From assembly GCF_028372415.1 (NCBI RefSeq), contig NC_092875.1, positions 351,436,225 through 351,500,224 on the forward strand: 64,000 bases of DNA, read 5' to 3'. Made by a program: the position numbers and the translations under genes. Below the pieces are notes generated by a model, which saw only the letters and a list, made by a program, of their open reading frames with translations, searched no databases and was not told the origin of the DNA. The first letter of the stretch is position 1. Each line of letters begins with the position of its first letter. Positions 11,735 through 23,774 of the stretch are shown here, piece after piece. The DNA comes from Notamacropus eugenii (taxonomy: Eukaryota; Chordata; Mammalia; Diprotodontia; Macropodidae).

Positions 11735-12490
11735 TTACATTTGACAACATGGCTGAATGCATTGCCAGAGCTTGTTCCATGTTTTGGAGGCTCCAAAGGG
11801 AAGCATGAGAGAGAAGATATATTAGACTGACTACCAAACTGAAGGTCTACAGACCCCTGATTCTGATCTCACTGCTGTATGCCTGGACAGTCTACTAACA
11901 CCATGCCAGGAAACTGAATTGTTTCCATTTGAATTGTCTTAGGAAGATTCTGAAGACCACCTGGAAAGGTAGGGTACCGGACACTAAGCTCCTTACTTGA
12001 GTTAAACTGCCAAGTATTCAAACTCTGTTGCAGAGAGTGCATCTCCAATGGGTTGGTCTCATTGTTCAAATGCAAAAATATGCTTGCCAAAAAGAAATTA
12101 TAGAGAACTCACACAGGGGAATGTCTTTGCATGGTGGTCAGAAGATAGAAGGACACTTTCAAGGTCTTTCTTAAGAAGTTTAGAATTGATTTTGTAACAT
12201 GAGAGAGACTGGCACAGTACAGCCCAGCATGGTGTGTCCACACCAGAAAAGATGCTGTGCTCTATGAGCAAAGCAGAATTGAAACATCTCAAAGGAAATT
12301 CAGAATGGCCAAATTTAGAGTATCCACCCCAAATGTTCACGTGGACTATTTGTGCCTGACCTGTGGTAGAACATTCTCGGCTCGTATTAGTCTGATCAGC
12401 CACAGTCAGATGCATTGAAACTTGACTCTAGCATCGTGATGTCATTTTGGTACTCTTTAAGAACAAAGGACAACAGTCATCACCAACCAA
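11735..12490 (+). mobile_element. 3' end of an RTE-clade LINE with C-terminal zinc finger
   Basis: Plus-strand translation, with stops and small shifts, gives the C-terminal part of an RTE-type pol: a MAECIARACSMFWRLQRE-like segment, TKLKVYRPLILISLLYAWTV, a RKLNCFHLNCLRKILKTTW helix with WKGRVPDTKLL, and a degraded linker. It ends at 12350-12418 with a C-x2-C...H-x4-H finger (CLTCGRTF...LISHSQMH) and a TGA at 12416. The untranslated tail GAACAAAGGACAACAGTCAT (up to about 12480) is the usual 3' end of this marsupial family. The reverse-strand frames at 11869-12415 are shadows. Inactive and 5'-truncated. Confidence 0.8.
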
Positions 12491-12844
12491 AAAGATGACT
12501 CGATTTACAAACAGACCTTGGCAAATGAATTCTAGATAACTCCTTTTTCATCCAGATATGCATAGTTAAGTCTATAACAATATCATTATAGCTTTTCTTC
12601 TCACTTTCTCTAAGCCACCCATGCTCTAGCAAATAAAACTCATTAATGTAATGATGCTATTGCTAGAAATAAATTTTTATTTATTGTGTTTGAAGCACTA
12701 ACACGTCATACAACATATGATTTTTTTAGCCAAATTTAAAGGGGCATGAAATGTCTACTTAGTTGGTAGCACTATTATAACATTCCCAAACAGACAGTCA
12801 ACTTGGAAGGCATTTTATGCCCTTTATACCCTTGGATATATAAT

Positions 12845-12950
12845 TAGAGAGAGGTTAAGTGACTTGTCCTAAGTCATATAGCTAACAAGTGGCAAATTCA
12901 GGATTTAAACCCTGTTCCTTTCATCTAAAGCCATTACTCCTTCTATAGCC
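12845..12950 (-). mobile_element. MIR fragment, reverse
   Basis: AGAGGTTAAGTGACTTGTCC, GCTAACAAGTGGCAAATTC and GGATTTAAACCCTG match the reverse-oriented MIR core. Confidence 0.75.
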
Positions 12951-13704
12951 CCTACTTTCTACTGTATTCTTGTTGTAAGATCAACCTCCCCCCTTTCCCT
13001 ATTGACAGTAAACACTTTGTAAATCTTTACCATAACTGTCAGTCTGTTCAGGAGCAGTAATTTATTTGTATAACCAATATTACACTTACTTGGTGCCCAT
13101 ATACAATTTTATTAGCAGAAGCCAAAAATGATCACATATCTTCAAAGACTTCTTATATCAGTATAATCCAGAAAATGCTTTGTTATTGGGAACAAATAAG
13201 AAAGAAGAGAAGGTACAGACAATTAGGGCTACTGTTTAGAGATGCTTTTGCAGTACATGGCTTTTAGAAACCTCAGAATGGAGTGTAATTACACTTCACC
13301 TTACTGGAAATGATACTTTGGTGGGTCAGTCAGTACTATAGATCTTCTAATCAGGTAGGACAGTTACTGTGCTTCCCCTTCTGTAGTCTCTTCTCCTGGC
13401 TACACATTCCAAAATTTTTAAATTTTAATAGCTTCAGGTTTAACCAGCATCTAAGAAATATCTTACGTTAGGAGTAAAGCAATATTATCGAAGTAATTCA
13501 TGCTTGTAAATCTTGAAATTCTCTGTAAAAGAAAGCTATTACTGCTGTTGCTGCGACTGCTACTACCATCACTACTATTACTAGTACTATTACCATTAAT
13601 ATTACAAAAGTATGAATAACTACTGAACTGTCTAGAGGACTGCCTGTTCCTAAAATACAATGTCTTTTCTCCCTAATACATTTATAATTGATAGATTTTC
13701 AGAT
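12951..13704. other. No recognised feature; short ACC/CTA-rich tract near 13545-13605
   Basis: A degenerate trinucleotide tract (CTACTACCATCACTACTATT) explains the Ser/Asn-rich reverse frame at 13463-13660. Nothing else is recognised. Confidence 0.5.
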
Positions 13705-13950
13705 GGGGAAGCTAGGCAGCACAGTGGATAGGGTTCCAGGCTTGGAGTCAAGAAGACTCACCATCTTAAGTTCAAATCTGACACTTAACCAGTCCTGTGA
13801 CCCTGAGCAAATCACATAGCCCTGTTTGCCTCAGTTTCCTCATCTATAAAATGTGCTAGAGAAGTAAATGGCAATCCACTCTACTATATTTGCCAAGAAA
13901 ACCCCAATGGGGTCATGAACAGTCAAGCAGGATTGAAATGACTGAACAAG
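13705..13950 (+). mobile_element. Marsupial tRNA-derived SINE
   Basis: GGGGAAGCTAGGCAGCACAG, TGGAGTCAAGAAGACTCACC, CCTGTGACCCTGAGCAAATC, CCTCAGTTTCCTCATCTATA, TTTGCCAAGAAAACCCC and ATGGGGTCATGAACAGTC are in the canonical order. Confidence 0.92.
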
Positions 13951-14384
13951 ATTTTCAGACTGTGTAACAAATTCATGTGAAACATTTCAGGCAAGTTAGG
14001 GGAAACGCTTCTTGTGCAGATAGGCTGACACTACAGGTAGAATGTCTACCTTTTTGTGCCCTTCTTACAGCCTCATCTCTGCTAAAATGTGTCATGTCTC
14101 TCACAGCTCCTTTTGTGATTCCACTCATGAATCTAAGGCTTCCCAACACTGATTTCTCCACAAACTAAGCAGAGGTTAACTCACTAAAGTGGCCCACAAT
14201 TCTCATTGTATGGAATTGGAATACTGGGAGTTGGAGTATGTTAGGAAGGATCATGGCTTCAGTATAGTAAAAGCTATGACTTTGACAGCTAAGGAAAGAA
14301 GTCTTGGCTAGTATGGTTAGAGACAGTACTAGTCAGCTATATACATACATTACTGTGATTTTGGAGAAAACAAACATTTATTAT

Positions 14385-14645
14385 AGACAGCATTTATATA
14401 ATAACTAGCATTTATACATTGCTTTAATGTTCTTAGAGTACTTTATAAATATTATTTCATTTTATTTGCAAAATAACCCTGGGAGATAAGGGTTATTATT
14501 ATCCCCATTTTATATATAAAGAATCTGCAGACAGAAATTATGTGACTTGCACAGTACACAGCTAGTAAGTGTCTGAGGCCAGATTTAAATTCAGGGCTTC
14601 CTGTGTTTAGATCAGTTGTTCTATCCGTTGCCTCCACCTAACTGT
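14385..14645 (-). mobile_element. MIR/marsupial SINE hybrid-type copy, reverse
   Basis: Reverse-oriented order TTTATAAATATTATTTCATT, TAACCCTGGGAGATAAGGGT, TTATTATCCCCATTTTA, CACAGCTAGTAAGTGTCTGA, TTTAAATTCAGGGCTTCCTG and CTATCCGTTGCCTCCACCTA. The last segment is the reverse complement of the AGGTGG...GGATAG head. Confidence 0.85.
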
Positions 14646-15311
14646 CTATAATTTTGAAAGAGTTGAGAAGGTCTCAAGAAGAAACAGAAAACCCAGAGTA
14701 GTGTCTTTCTTTGGAGCAAAGACAATTAAGTGTTTTTTTGTTTGGTTTTGTTTTTTTAAAATGTGTGGGTCCAGAGAGGTCCAGAAAGTTTGCTTTATAT
14801 AAGTCAGCAGGAGAGAGCTTGGGCAAGAACCTTCTTTCCAGATGTCTGGATATGACTGGGCTAGAAGGAAAATAATAAAGAGGGAAAAGGAGTGAAGTCT
14901 TAAACTTAAACTTCACTTAAACATGTTCTTGATTATAGCTCAGAATGAGGCCTAAATGCTCTTGGCTATTATAAGGATAGAAAAAGCACCCACCTCTAAC
15001 TGCACAGTCCAGCAGTAGTTTATCATCTGGGGCTATGTCAGCTGCTACCGTACAGACTCTCACTGCCTCTTGGCATTTGCAGTTTTTTCTGCTCAAGCTG
15101 GGAAAGGGACATTAGAATTCATTCTAACAAAACAAATGGCTTAAAATAAAAGCTATAGTCCAAAGTTGAAAAGGAGACCTTTGGGTTTCTAGAGAGTAAG
15201 AGAAATATGGAAAGCATAGGATCTTATAAACAGAATTACTTTTCAAGGGTTACTGGACCCAAACTCAGCTACTGTGGCCTGAAAGAAACACAAAGAATAG
15301 GTTTAGATGGA

Positions 15312-16190
15312 TTACTTAGGCTTGGAGCCTAAGAATAACTTAATCAGACCAGGTAGCTGTTGTCTTTCCTGGAGCATATCCCTCCTGTGGCAATTCACAG
15401 CCAGGTTGTAAAGATCAGTTGCAATTCCCAAGAACACCCAGGAGGGTGTCTGAGACTGTCCCACGCCTCTCAGGTTGGGAGTCTTATCCATGGTGCTGAA
15501 CTCATGGATGTTTACCACAGGTACTTCAGCTGCTAGGTTCTCTTCCAGATGAACTTCACCTTCTGTTCAAACTCCCTAATAGATCTGAGAGCAGAAAATA
15601 ATGACCATGGACTTCTGAAGGTTAACTTCAGCTTTACCTTATAGGAAGAGGGTCCCTTTTTTTCCAGTTTAAGATCTTTCTCAGACCAGCACCCCTGGAG
15701 GACACACTGGCAACCCTGTAGCCCAGCCATCAAGGCTCTACCCCCTGTATTTGCAGTGGAGTTGACTTGTGCCCATAGCCTTGCATGGGGGCCATTTGTT
15801 TACCACATCCAATAAAAAAGGCTGTTTTTCCCTGAGAGGACTTCTGAATCTTCTAGGCCATAATTCCAAGGAGGTTTTGGCTAAATGGTTGGCCATAGGC
15901 AGACTTGCTGTTTAATTCAATCAGGTCTTCCCACAGTTTTCTGGTGGAGCCATCTTCAAAGTTGATGCCTATGGCTTCCAGGTTTAGGTATCTACATAAA
16001 CACTGACAGCTGCACAGTGTGTGCTTGATGCTAGGCCAAGGGTCAGGCCTCAGATTTTCATTTTCATCTACCCAAACTCGATCTTTCTTCCAGTCTCTGG
16101 CCATACCTAGTCTCTCTTGGGTTACAGTCTTTCTTATCTATCACAACAGCTTTCCATATCAAGTTCAAGACCTCATACTCAGTCCTAGAA
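15312..16190 (-). pseudogene. Unidentified coding remnant, several frames
   Basis: Three minus-strand open stretches follow one another in different frames: 16104-15853, 15733-15533 and 15518-15312. The first can be extended upstream in another frame (EYEVLNLIWKAVVIDKKDC). Key residues: WPSIKHTL...CRYLNLEAIGINFEDGS and KSAYGQPF in the first; LTFRSPWSLFSALRSIREF in the second; EVPVVNIHEF, WVFLGIATDLYNLAVNC and a C-terminal KLFLGSKPK in the third. The amino-acid texture looks like real ancestral protein, and the local GC is higher than its flanks. Frame changes and stops say it is not functional. I could not match it to a family. It may be a processed pseudogene or part of an unrecognised retroelement. 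Confidence 0.35.
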
Positions 16191-16449
16191 TACCCTCCCC
16201 ATTTTAATACCAGTTGTGTTTAGAAAACATAGGGTATTTATAAAGGAATAGTAGGTTTAATTAATGTACTATCCCTCTCCTTGGCTAAAAGTTACTTGTT
16301 TTCATTTTCTTGAACAGGTACTGTATATGAACAATATTTGAGGACAGATATGATTAAGAAGAGAAATATTAATAATAAATTAGTAATGGATATATAACTG
16401 GGAAATTTTCTAGAATTTGCTGTAACCTAAAGCTTGACACAAACGCTTT

Positions 16450-18150
16450 ATTATTTTCCTCATTTTAAATTATATTTTATTTATGTTTATTTATTTCCCA
16501 ATTACTTGTATAAAAATTTTTAACAGTCATTTTTTATAAAAATTGAGTTCCAAATACTTTCTCCCTCTAGCCTATCCCCTATCCACTGAGAAGGGAAACA
16601 ATATGATATCAATTATATAAGTAAGTCATGCAAAACACATAATAGACATGTTGCAAAAGAAAATAGAAAAAATAAAATAAAAATAAAGTTTAAAAAGTAT
16701 GTTTCACATTGCACTTAGAAGTCATCATGTCTCTCTCTGGTGGTAGATAGCAATTTTCATTGTGATATTAATCTTTCTATTTCTTCCTGCTATGTTTTAT
16801 TGGTAGTATATAGAAAGGTTGATGATTTCTGAGGATTTATTTTATATCTTGCAGCTTTGCTAAAGTTATTTATTGTTCCAACTAGCTTTTTTTTAAATTA
16901 ACTCTCTAGCTTTCTCTGAACATGCCAGCATATGCAAAGAATGATAGCTTTATGTCCTCACTGATTAGTTTTATTCCTCCTATTTCTTTTTGTTGTCATT
17001 GCTATAGATAATACTTCTAATACAATACTTAACAATAATGGTGTTAATAGATAATCTTGCTTCACTCCTAATTTTATCAAGAAGGCTTCAAATTTAGTCC
17101 CTTTACAGATGATGCTCCTTCTTAGCTTTAGATAGACTACTTAAAATGTTCAGAAAGGTGCCCTTAATTATTGTACTTTTTCAAAAGTAATGGGTGTTGT
17201 ATTTTGTCAAAAGTTTTTTTTTTTTTTTTGCATCTAGAGACAATCATATGACTTTTGCTCCTTTTTATTGATATAGTCAATTGTGCTGATAATTGTCCTA
17301 ATATTAAACCAGCCCTGCATTTCTAGTAAAAATTACATCTTGTCATAATGTATAATCTTTGTGATATATTGCTGTAATCTCCTTCCTAGTATTTTATTTA
17401 AAATTTTTGCATCAGTATTCATTAAGGAAATTGGCCTACAGTTTTCTTTCTCTGTTTTTGCTCTCCCCATTTTTATATCAAAATTATATTTCTGACATAA
17501 AAAAAATTTGGTAGGACTACTTTACCTATTTTTTCAAATAGTTTATATAATATTGAGATTAATTGTTCCTTAAATGTTTTGTAGAATTCATGTGCAAATA
17601 ATCCATCAGGTCCTATGGATTTTTTTTTTATAGAGCTCACTTATGGCAGGATCTATTTTTTTTCCCTAAGAAAGGATTATTTAAGAATTCTATTTTCTCT
17701 TTTGCTAATCTCAGCAATTTATAATTTTATAAATATTCATTCATTTCACTTAGATTTTCAGATTTACTGGCATATAATTGGACAAAATAGTTCCTAATAA
17801 TTGCTTTAATTGTATCATCTTAGGTGGCATGCTCATCCTTTTCATTATGACTAATTTGGTTTGCTTTTTTATTTTTTCAAAATTAAATTAACTAATGGTT
17901 GATCTTTTATAGATTTATTTTATTTTATATAAAGAAAGTTTAAAAGATTTTTTCCCTTAAAACCAGATCCTACTTTTTTTATTTATTAGTTCAATGTTTT
18001 ATTGTTTTGTTTTGTTTTGTTTTTTGTTTACTTTCAGTTTTATTAATTCTCCTTTTATTTTTTTTCAGGATTTCCATTTTGGTGTTGAATTGGAGATTTT
18101 TAATTTGTTCTTCTAGTTTTTTTTTCCATTTGTTTGTTTGTTTGTTTTAG
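16450..18150 (-). mobile_element. L1 fragment: ORF2 reverse transcriptase region and 3' UTR
   Basis: Minus-strand L1. From high to low coordinates it holds the linker between endonuclease and RT (about 18120-17900), the RT start with a PDG-type box ('ccatcaggtcc' near 17605), the fingers/palm text around 17430-17240, the region corresponding to the FADD box near 16935, and a 3' UTR reaching TTGAGTTCCAAATAC near 16540-16450. Numerous stops and frameshifts show it is dead. The endonuclease domain is missing. At about 18150 it abuts an ORF1-bearing segment (see next entry). Confidence 0.8.
18001..18150. repeat. T-rich simple repeats (TTTTG)n and (TTTG)n
   Basis: Two short arrays, near 18002-18026 and 18128-18150, at the junction between the ORF2 fragment and the ORF1-bearing segment. 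One may be the remains of a poly(A) tail. Confidence 0.7.
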
Positions 18151-20293
18151 TTTTTTGCCCAAAATGATCTGCTCTTTGAATCAATTCAAGTATTGCCCAC
18201 ACCTGTGCCCTTCTATTTCCCCTTCCAGTGTAAAAGCTCTTCTTGTTGCAACTCTTTGATATGACATAATTTCTTTCATTCTTCCTCTCCCATACCCCTT
18301 CCCCCATGACATCCCACTTTCTCACATCCATTTTTTTATATCATCCTCACATATTTATCTCACTCCCATGTCCTCTTTCCATGTAGAATTATTCTAAATG
18401 TCCTAATGATGATAAATTTCTTATGTTATATACATATATATATAATTTTCCCATATAGAAATATAAACAGTGTAAGTTTCTTGAGCACCATATGTTTTCC
18501 CTTTTGTGTTTACCTTTTTATGTTTGTAATGAGTCTTGTATTTGAAAGTCAAATTTTCTTTTCAGGTCTGGTCTTTTTTTTTCAAGAATGCTTGAAAGTC
18601 TATTTCATTAAATATCCCTTTTCCTCCTGAAAGATTATACTCAGTTTTGCTTGGTAGGTTATTGTTGGTTGTAATTTCAGCTCTTTAACTTTACAGAATA
18701 TCATATTCCAAGCCCTATGCTCCTTTAACTTGGAAATTGCTAAATTTTGTATGCTACTGATTATGACTCTACAATATTTGAATTGTTTCTTTTTGGCTGC
18801 TTGAAATCTTTTCTCTTAGCTTTCAGAGCTTTAGGATTTGCCTATAATATTCCTATGAGTTTTCATTTTAGGATTTCTTTCAGGTAGTGATGAGCGGATT
18901 CTTTCATTTTTTATTTTCCCTCTGTTATAGAATATTGGAGCAATTTTCCTTTATAATGTATTGAAATATAATGTCTAGGCTCTTTCTTTGATCATGGCTT
19001 TCAGACAGTCCAATATTTCTTAAATTGTTTTAACTGATCTATTTTCCAAGTCAGTTTTATTTCCAATGAGATTATTCATATTATTTTCATTCTTTTGATT
19101 TATTTTGTTTTGTTTCCTGATGTCTCATGGAGTCATTAGCTTCAATTGGCCAATTTTAAATTTTAAGGAATTATTTTCTTCAGTGAACTGTTGTGGTGCT
19201 TTCCCCCCATTTGGCCAATTCTGCTTTCAGGAGTTATTTTTATTAGTGTATTTTATAACTCTTTTTCCATTTGTCCCATTTTAAGTGCTAATTTTTTCAA
19301 TATTTTTGTTCCTTTTCCACTTAGCTATGAAATGCCTTCGCAAAATTTTCTTTTCTTAATCTCATTTTTTCAAACCTTATTTATCCTCCCCCCTTTTATT
19401 TGATTTAGAAATGCTCTCTTTGGAATTATCAGGGATGTGACAAATTAATTTTTTTTTCTTTGAGCTTGTAGCATGTAGCTATTTTAACTTTATTGCTTTT
19501 TTCTGAGTTTGTGTCTTGATCTCCCCATCACCATTTTTATGGTCAAGTTTTGTGGCTGTTGCTTGCTCATTTTTTCCACAATATTTTTTTTTTATCTTGA
19601 ACTTTATGTTAAAATTGTATCCTGTTGTGTGTGCATCTGTGTCTTCTAGGAGGCAGTGAGGACTACTGTTTCAAGCTTTAGGCTTTTTTGCACTACTGGA
19701 ACTAGTTTTGGGGTTTGGGAAATTTATGGTGCTTTCAAGTTTTTATGATCTGGGGAGAAGTGTGGTAACTGCTCTCATGGTCTACGCTCTCATCCTTACC
19801 CAGGAAAATCACATGATTCTTTAGGATTGTAATTGATACTGCTCCTCAGAGTCCCTGCTCCCTTGAAACCAGAAGCAATATTGCTCCTCAGGGGCCTTGA
19901 TCCCTTTTGACCAAAAATGTTCTTCTCTGCCCTTGAACTATCACTCAGAAATGGATATCAACAATAAAGTTGTAAAACATTATCTGGTCTTGTCCCCAAT
20001 CTTACCAGAGAAGTCCTTATAATCTTTTTCTGAGCAGGGAAAGATCCCTTTATTGTCTCTGTGTGGATAGCTTCCAAACCTGCTGCTGCTTGTTTCACCA
20101 CCATCTAGTGTCACAGATCTCTCCTTCTGATCTCCTGAGAAGTCTTGAATTTGAAGAATGTCCACACTGATTTTTTGCTGACTCTGACACTCTAGAATTT
20201 GATTTGAGACATTATTTTAAAATTTTTTTGGAGGGAAATTTTGGGAGAGCTTACTGGATGGTTTCTTCTCCTCTGCCATCTTGGCCTTATCCT
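18150..20293 (-). mobile_element. Decayed HAL1/L1 5' portion: 5' UTR, ORF1, start of 3' region
   Basis: Homologous along its length to the better preserved element at 52.7-55.5 kb. 18530-19450 is a decayed ORF1 on the minus strand (the 3' end reads TTTGAAAGTCAAATTTTCTT as at 53.73 kb). 19450-20270 is 5' UTR. The 5' end carries GCCATCTTGG at 20275-20284, the reverse complement of the CCAAGATGGC (YY1-like) start. 18150-18520 corresponds to the pyrimidine-rich 3' region. ORF1 is broken by many stops. Confidence 0.75.
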
Positions 20294-20824
20294 CGAAACT
20301 CAACATATCTTTTTCATGATTTTTGTTTCTCCCAGTAATGTTAAATGACTGCACACTGCAGAATACCATAATCTCCAAGAAATCAACATTGTAAGTGATC
20401 CAAAGGTCAATGGAGGGACAGAGGTTGGAGATGATCAGGTAGCATATTAGCAATGATGATCATGTGCACAAAGTGGTATAAAGTGTATCATTCAGGATAT
20501 GCTCTAGAAAACCAGTGGTCTGGTCATATAGTTAGAACAAGGGATACCAGATGTCTAATCCAAGGCTTGCATTGACCCCCACAATATATGAAAAGACCTA
20601 AAAGAATCTCCTCAGCAAATGAAACAGATTCTTTTTATGATATAAGTGAAACATAAACCAGAATCACATAAGTTATGGTTAGGCGTTTTTTGGGGAACTC
20701 TGAAAAATTAAGGTTCTTTTATGAATGAGATTATATATCCATTGAAGTATATTTAAATATTTCCTAGTTCATCTATGCTGTAATCTGTGTCTGCTTGTCA
20801 GTCTATCTGTCTAGCTATCTGAAA
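20294..20824. other. No recognised feature
   Basis: About 530 bases without an identifiable repeat or gene. Confidence 0.45.
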
Positions 20825-20945
20825 GGCAGTACAGTATAACGAACAGGCGAAAGAGTCAAGAATTTATGATTTCAGTCTCTGCCTTTGACAAACATATTAG
20901 GTCTGAGACCTACATCACTCCACCAATCTCTTGATGTCCCCAGCC
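20825..20945 (+). mobile_element. Diverged SINE, 5' half
   Basis: GGCAGTACAGTATAACGAAC, AGAGTCAAGAATTTATGATT and CAGTCTCTGCCTTTGACAAA follow the MIR/tRNA-SINE head pattern. Confidence 0.55.
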
Positions 20946-21179
20946 AACTCTCTAACATGATACTGACAAGTTGCTGATCTATTAGAGGGAGTTTTCACAT
21001 TGGGAATTCCATGAATTTCATGGTATCTGATTATTTTATCACATTTTGATTATACACACATATATACACATAATAAAGTACATACTATGTAGGTTCATAA
21101 GTGTAATCAATTTTAGAAGTAGATTATACTTCTAGGTAAATATTAAATAATTATAAAATTTCCAAGTTCAAAGGGCTCT

Positions 21180-21480
21180 TCAGAGGTCATCTAGTACAAT
21201 TCATATCTGAAAAACAATTCTTATTACTGTACACTAGACAAGTGATCAACCAATTTTTGCTCAAAGATTCCCAATATTGGTGGGGCACAGCATGTTACTA
21301 CATTTCACAACAGCCTATTCTGCTTTCTAATAGTCCTAAGCATGTGTCCTTACCTCAAACTGAATTTGCCCCTTTATAAGCTCCTTCCATTGCTCTGGGG
21401 TTTTTCTATATTTCAGGGCTAAAGAGAATGGTCTAATCTCTCTTCTTTCTGACAACTTTAATGTGCTTGAACATAGGTAT
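21180..21480 (-). mobile_element. L3/CR1-like LINE 3' fragment, reverse
   Basis: AGGTCATCTAGTACAATTCA, CAGCCTATTCTGCTTTCTAA, CTGAATTTGCCCCTTTATAA and GTCTAATCTCTCTTCTTTCT match the reverse L3/CR1 tail ('cagcctgttccatttt...aatttgcctctctgcaac...tctaatccctcttc'). Confidence 0.65.
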
Positions 21481-21498
21481 CACCTTAGTCTTATTTAA

Positions 21499-21562
21499 GG
21501 AGAGGAAAGGAGAGGAGAGGAGAGGAGAGGAGAGGAGAGGAGAGGAGAGGAGAAGAGAGGAG
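21499..21562. repeat. (GGAGA)n pentanucleotide array
   Basis: About twelve tandem GGAGA units with one or two substitutions, ending 19 bases before a HAL1-like 5' end. Confidence 0.95.
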
Positions 21563-21580
21563 TTGCTACTCACAAATTAA

Positions 21581-23300
21581 GGTAGAGTCAAGATGGAGGA
21601 GCAGAGGCAGCAATCCAGCTGAACTCTTACAACATTTCCCTCTGAACAACTAAAACATAATTCCTGAAGTCAAATTCTTTGGAGTGAAACTTTGTTTTTT
21701 CCCAGCCCAAGTAGATTTTGGAATTTGACAGGAGAGGTCTGTAAGTGGGAACCCATCTGAAGCTCAGGAGGCAGCAGCCTCATCAGCGGGTCTTAGAGAC
21801 AGCAACAATGGCAGCACCTGCTTCTGGAGCTCTCAGCCCAAATATGGTAAAGGGGTCAGAAAATGATCAGAAATAGATTATAGGGGATGCCTGTGCTGGT
21901 ACTAGGTTTAGGAAAGAGTGCCATTAGTCAATTGCATTCCTCCTATGCAGTTTTGGGTCATAGTTCCAAAGCAGAAAGGAGCACTATGACTTGCTCCTAC
22001 AGGGGAGCAGGGAGCAAAGATGAAAACACAAACCAGGAGCATAGGGACCATATACCTCCCCAGATCATAGTACCTTAGAAGCACCAAAAATCACAAAACC
22101 CCAGAATTAGCTGTGTAAACAGCAGTGCAAAAAGATTTGAAACTTGAGAGAGTTCTCCTCCTGCTCCTAGGTGAGCAGAGCCCAACTTTAACACAAAGTT
22201 CAGTCAAGAAATAGACTAGAAAAATGAGTAACAAACAAAAAGAGAACTTGACCATAAAAAGCTACTACAGTGACAGGGAAGATGAAGATACAAACTCAGA
22301 AAAAGATAAAAACATGAAAAGTACTACAAGGCAAGTTGCAAAGAAAATGTAATTGAACACAAGCAAAATGAGAATTTCAGGAAGAGCTAAAGAAAAATAT
22401 GAATGGTAGAGGAAAATTAGGAAAAGAAATGAGGGATGAAAAACATCTTGGTTAAAGTATCACACACATGCACAAACATACACACACAAAACTGAAGAAA
22501 AGTACTTAAAACCAGTCAAATGACAAAAGAAATACAAAATCTCACTTACTACGAGACATCAAAAAACAAATAAAAACAACAAATAAGCAAAAGCAAAAAG
22601 AATTTAAAAAATGTCAAATATCTTATCAAAAAAAATCTGGCCTTGAAAATAGATGCAGGAGAGATAATTTAAGAATTATTGGATTACATGAACACTATAG
22701 TTTAAAAAAAACAAAAGAACCTAGAAATTATATTTCAAGAAATTATCAAGGAAAGATACTCTGATAGCTTAGACCCAAAGGGTAAAATACAAATTGAAAC
22801 AAAACCACCAATCATCTCCTTAAAAAGATACCAAATGAAAATGCCCAGGAATTTTATAGCCAAATGATAGAGGTCCTATATCAAAGAGAAAATACTTCAA
22901 GCATCTAGAAAGAAGCAATTCAAATATTGTTGAGCCACAAGTCAAGTCAAGATCACACAAAACTTCGCAAATTTCATGTTATAAGAGCAGTGGGTTTGGA
23001 ATATGATATTCCAGATGGCAAAGGATCTATGATTATAACCAAGAATAACCTATCCAGCAAAATTGAGTAAAATATTTCAGTGGAAAAATAGATATTTAAT
23101 GAGAGGACTTTAAAATATTCCTGATGAAAATCCAGAGGTGAATTGAAAAACTGGCACTCAAACACTACTCAAGACAAGAATAAAAAAGTAGACATAAAAA
23201 AGAAAATATAAGGGATTAATACTCTGTATTAGTCAAGAGCTTTCTAACTCCTTTGTCCACATCTTCACCAGATGTAGAAAATAGAGAGACTAAAACTTCC
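21581..23300 (+). mobile_element. Decayed HAL1/L1 element: 5' UTR and ORF1
   Basis: Begins GGTAGAGTCAAGATGGAGGA, a diverged form of the L1 5' start with the AAGATGG core. ORF1 remnants are readable in broken frames: GLENRCRRDNLRIIGL near 22650, then EIIFQEIIKE and LDPKGKIQIE near 22735-22800, matching the RNA-binding region of the intact ORF1 at 53.7-54.8 kb. The C-terminal domain is still traceable near 22980-23060 (LEYDIPDGKGS, AKLS). Many stops. A marsupial SINE follows at 23307. Confidence 0.7.
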
Positions 23301-23306
23301 TACTGA

Positions 23307-23572
23307 AGGGCAGCTAGGTGGTACAGTGAATAAAGTACTGAGTCTGGAGTAAGGAAAACTCATCTTCCTGAGTTCAAATCCAGCCTCATGCACTTAACTA
23401 GCTGTATGATCTTTAGCAATTTATTTAATCCTGTTTACCTTAGTTTCCTCGTGTGTACAAAAAATCTGGCCAAGGAAATGACAAATAACTCCAGCATCTT
23501 TGACAATAAAACCCCAAATGAGGTACAAAAAGTTGGATATGACTGAAATGAGTGAACAAGAGTGAACAGCAA
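23307..23572 (+). mobile_element. Marsupial tRNA-derived SINE
   Basis: GGGCAGCTAGGTGGTACAGT, GAGTTCAAATCCAGCCTCAT, TTAGTTTCCTCGTGTGTACA and CCCCAAATGAGGTACAAAAA: a full-length, moderately diverged copy. Confidence 0.93.
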
Positions 23573-23579
23573 ACTTAAA

Positions 23580-23765
23580 CTGTTAATATATGCTTAAGGT
23601 AGACATTTCCCTAACTCACCAATAGTTTTGAGGATTGTCAATTAACATTAACCTTGTTTAGCCTATCTGCAGAGATGATTTTACCAGGATGTGGCCTGCA
23701 TGTGCTACAGTTTCTTGATGCCACAGTTGAGAGTAGTGCTAGGCGGATAACAAAGAGATATGAGC
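23580..23765 (+). repeat. Tail segment shared with the SINE at 29 kb
   Basis: AGACATTTCCCTAACTCACC, GAGGATTGTCAATTAACATT, AGGATGTGGCCTGCATGTGC and CAGCCCTGAAAAGGGG recur in the same order at 29388-29580. There they form the 3' half of a longer SINE. Here the 5' half is missing. Confidence 0.6.
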
Positions 23766-23774
23766 AGCCCTGAA

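Noticed and set aside
13463..13660. Ser/Asn-rich reverse frame
   Set aside because: Comes from a degenerate trinucleotide tract, with no domain or conserved start.
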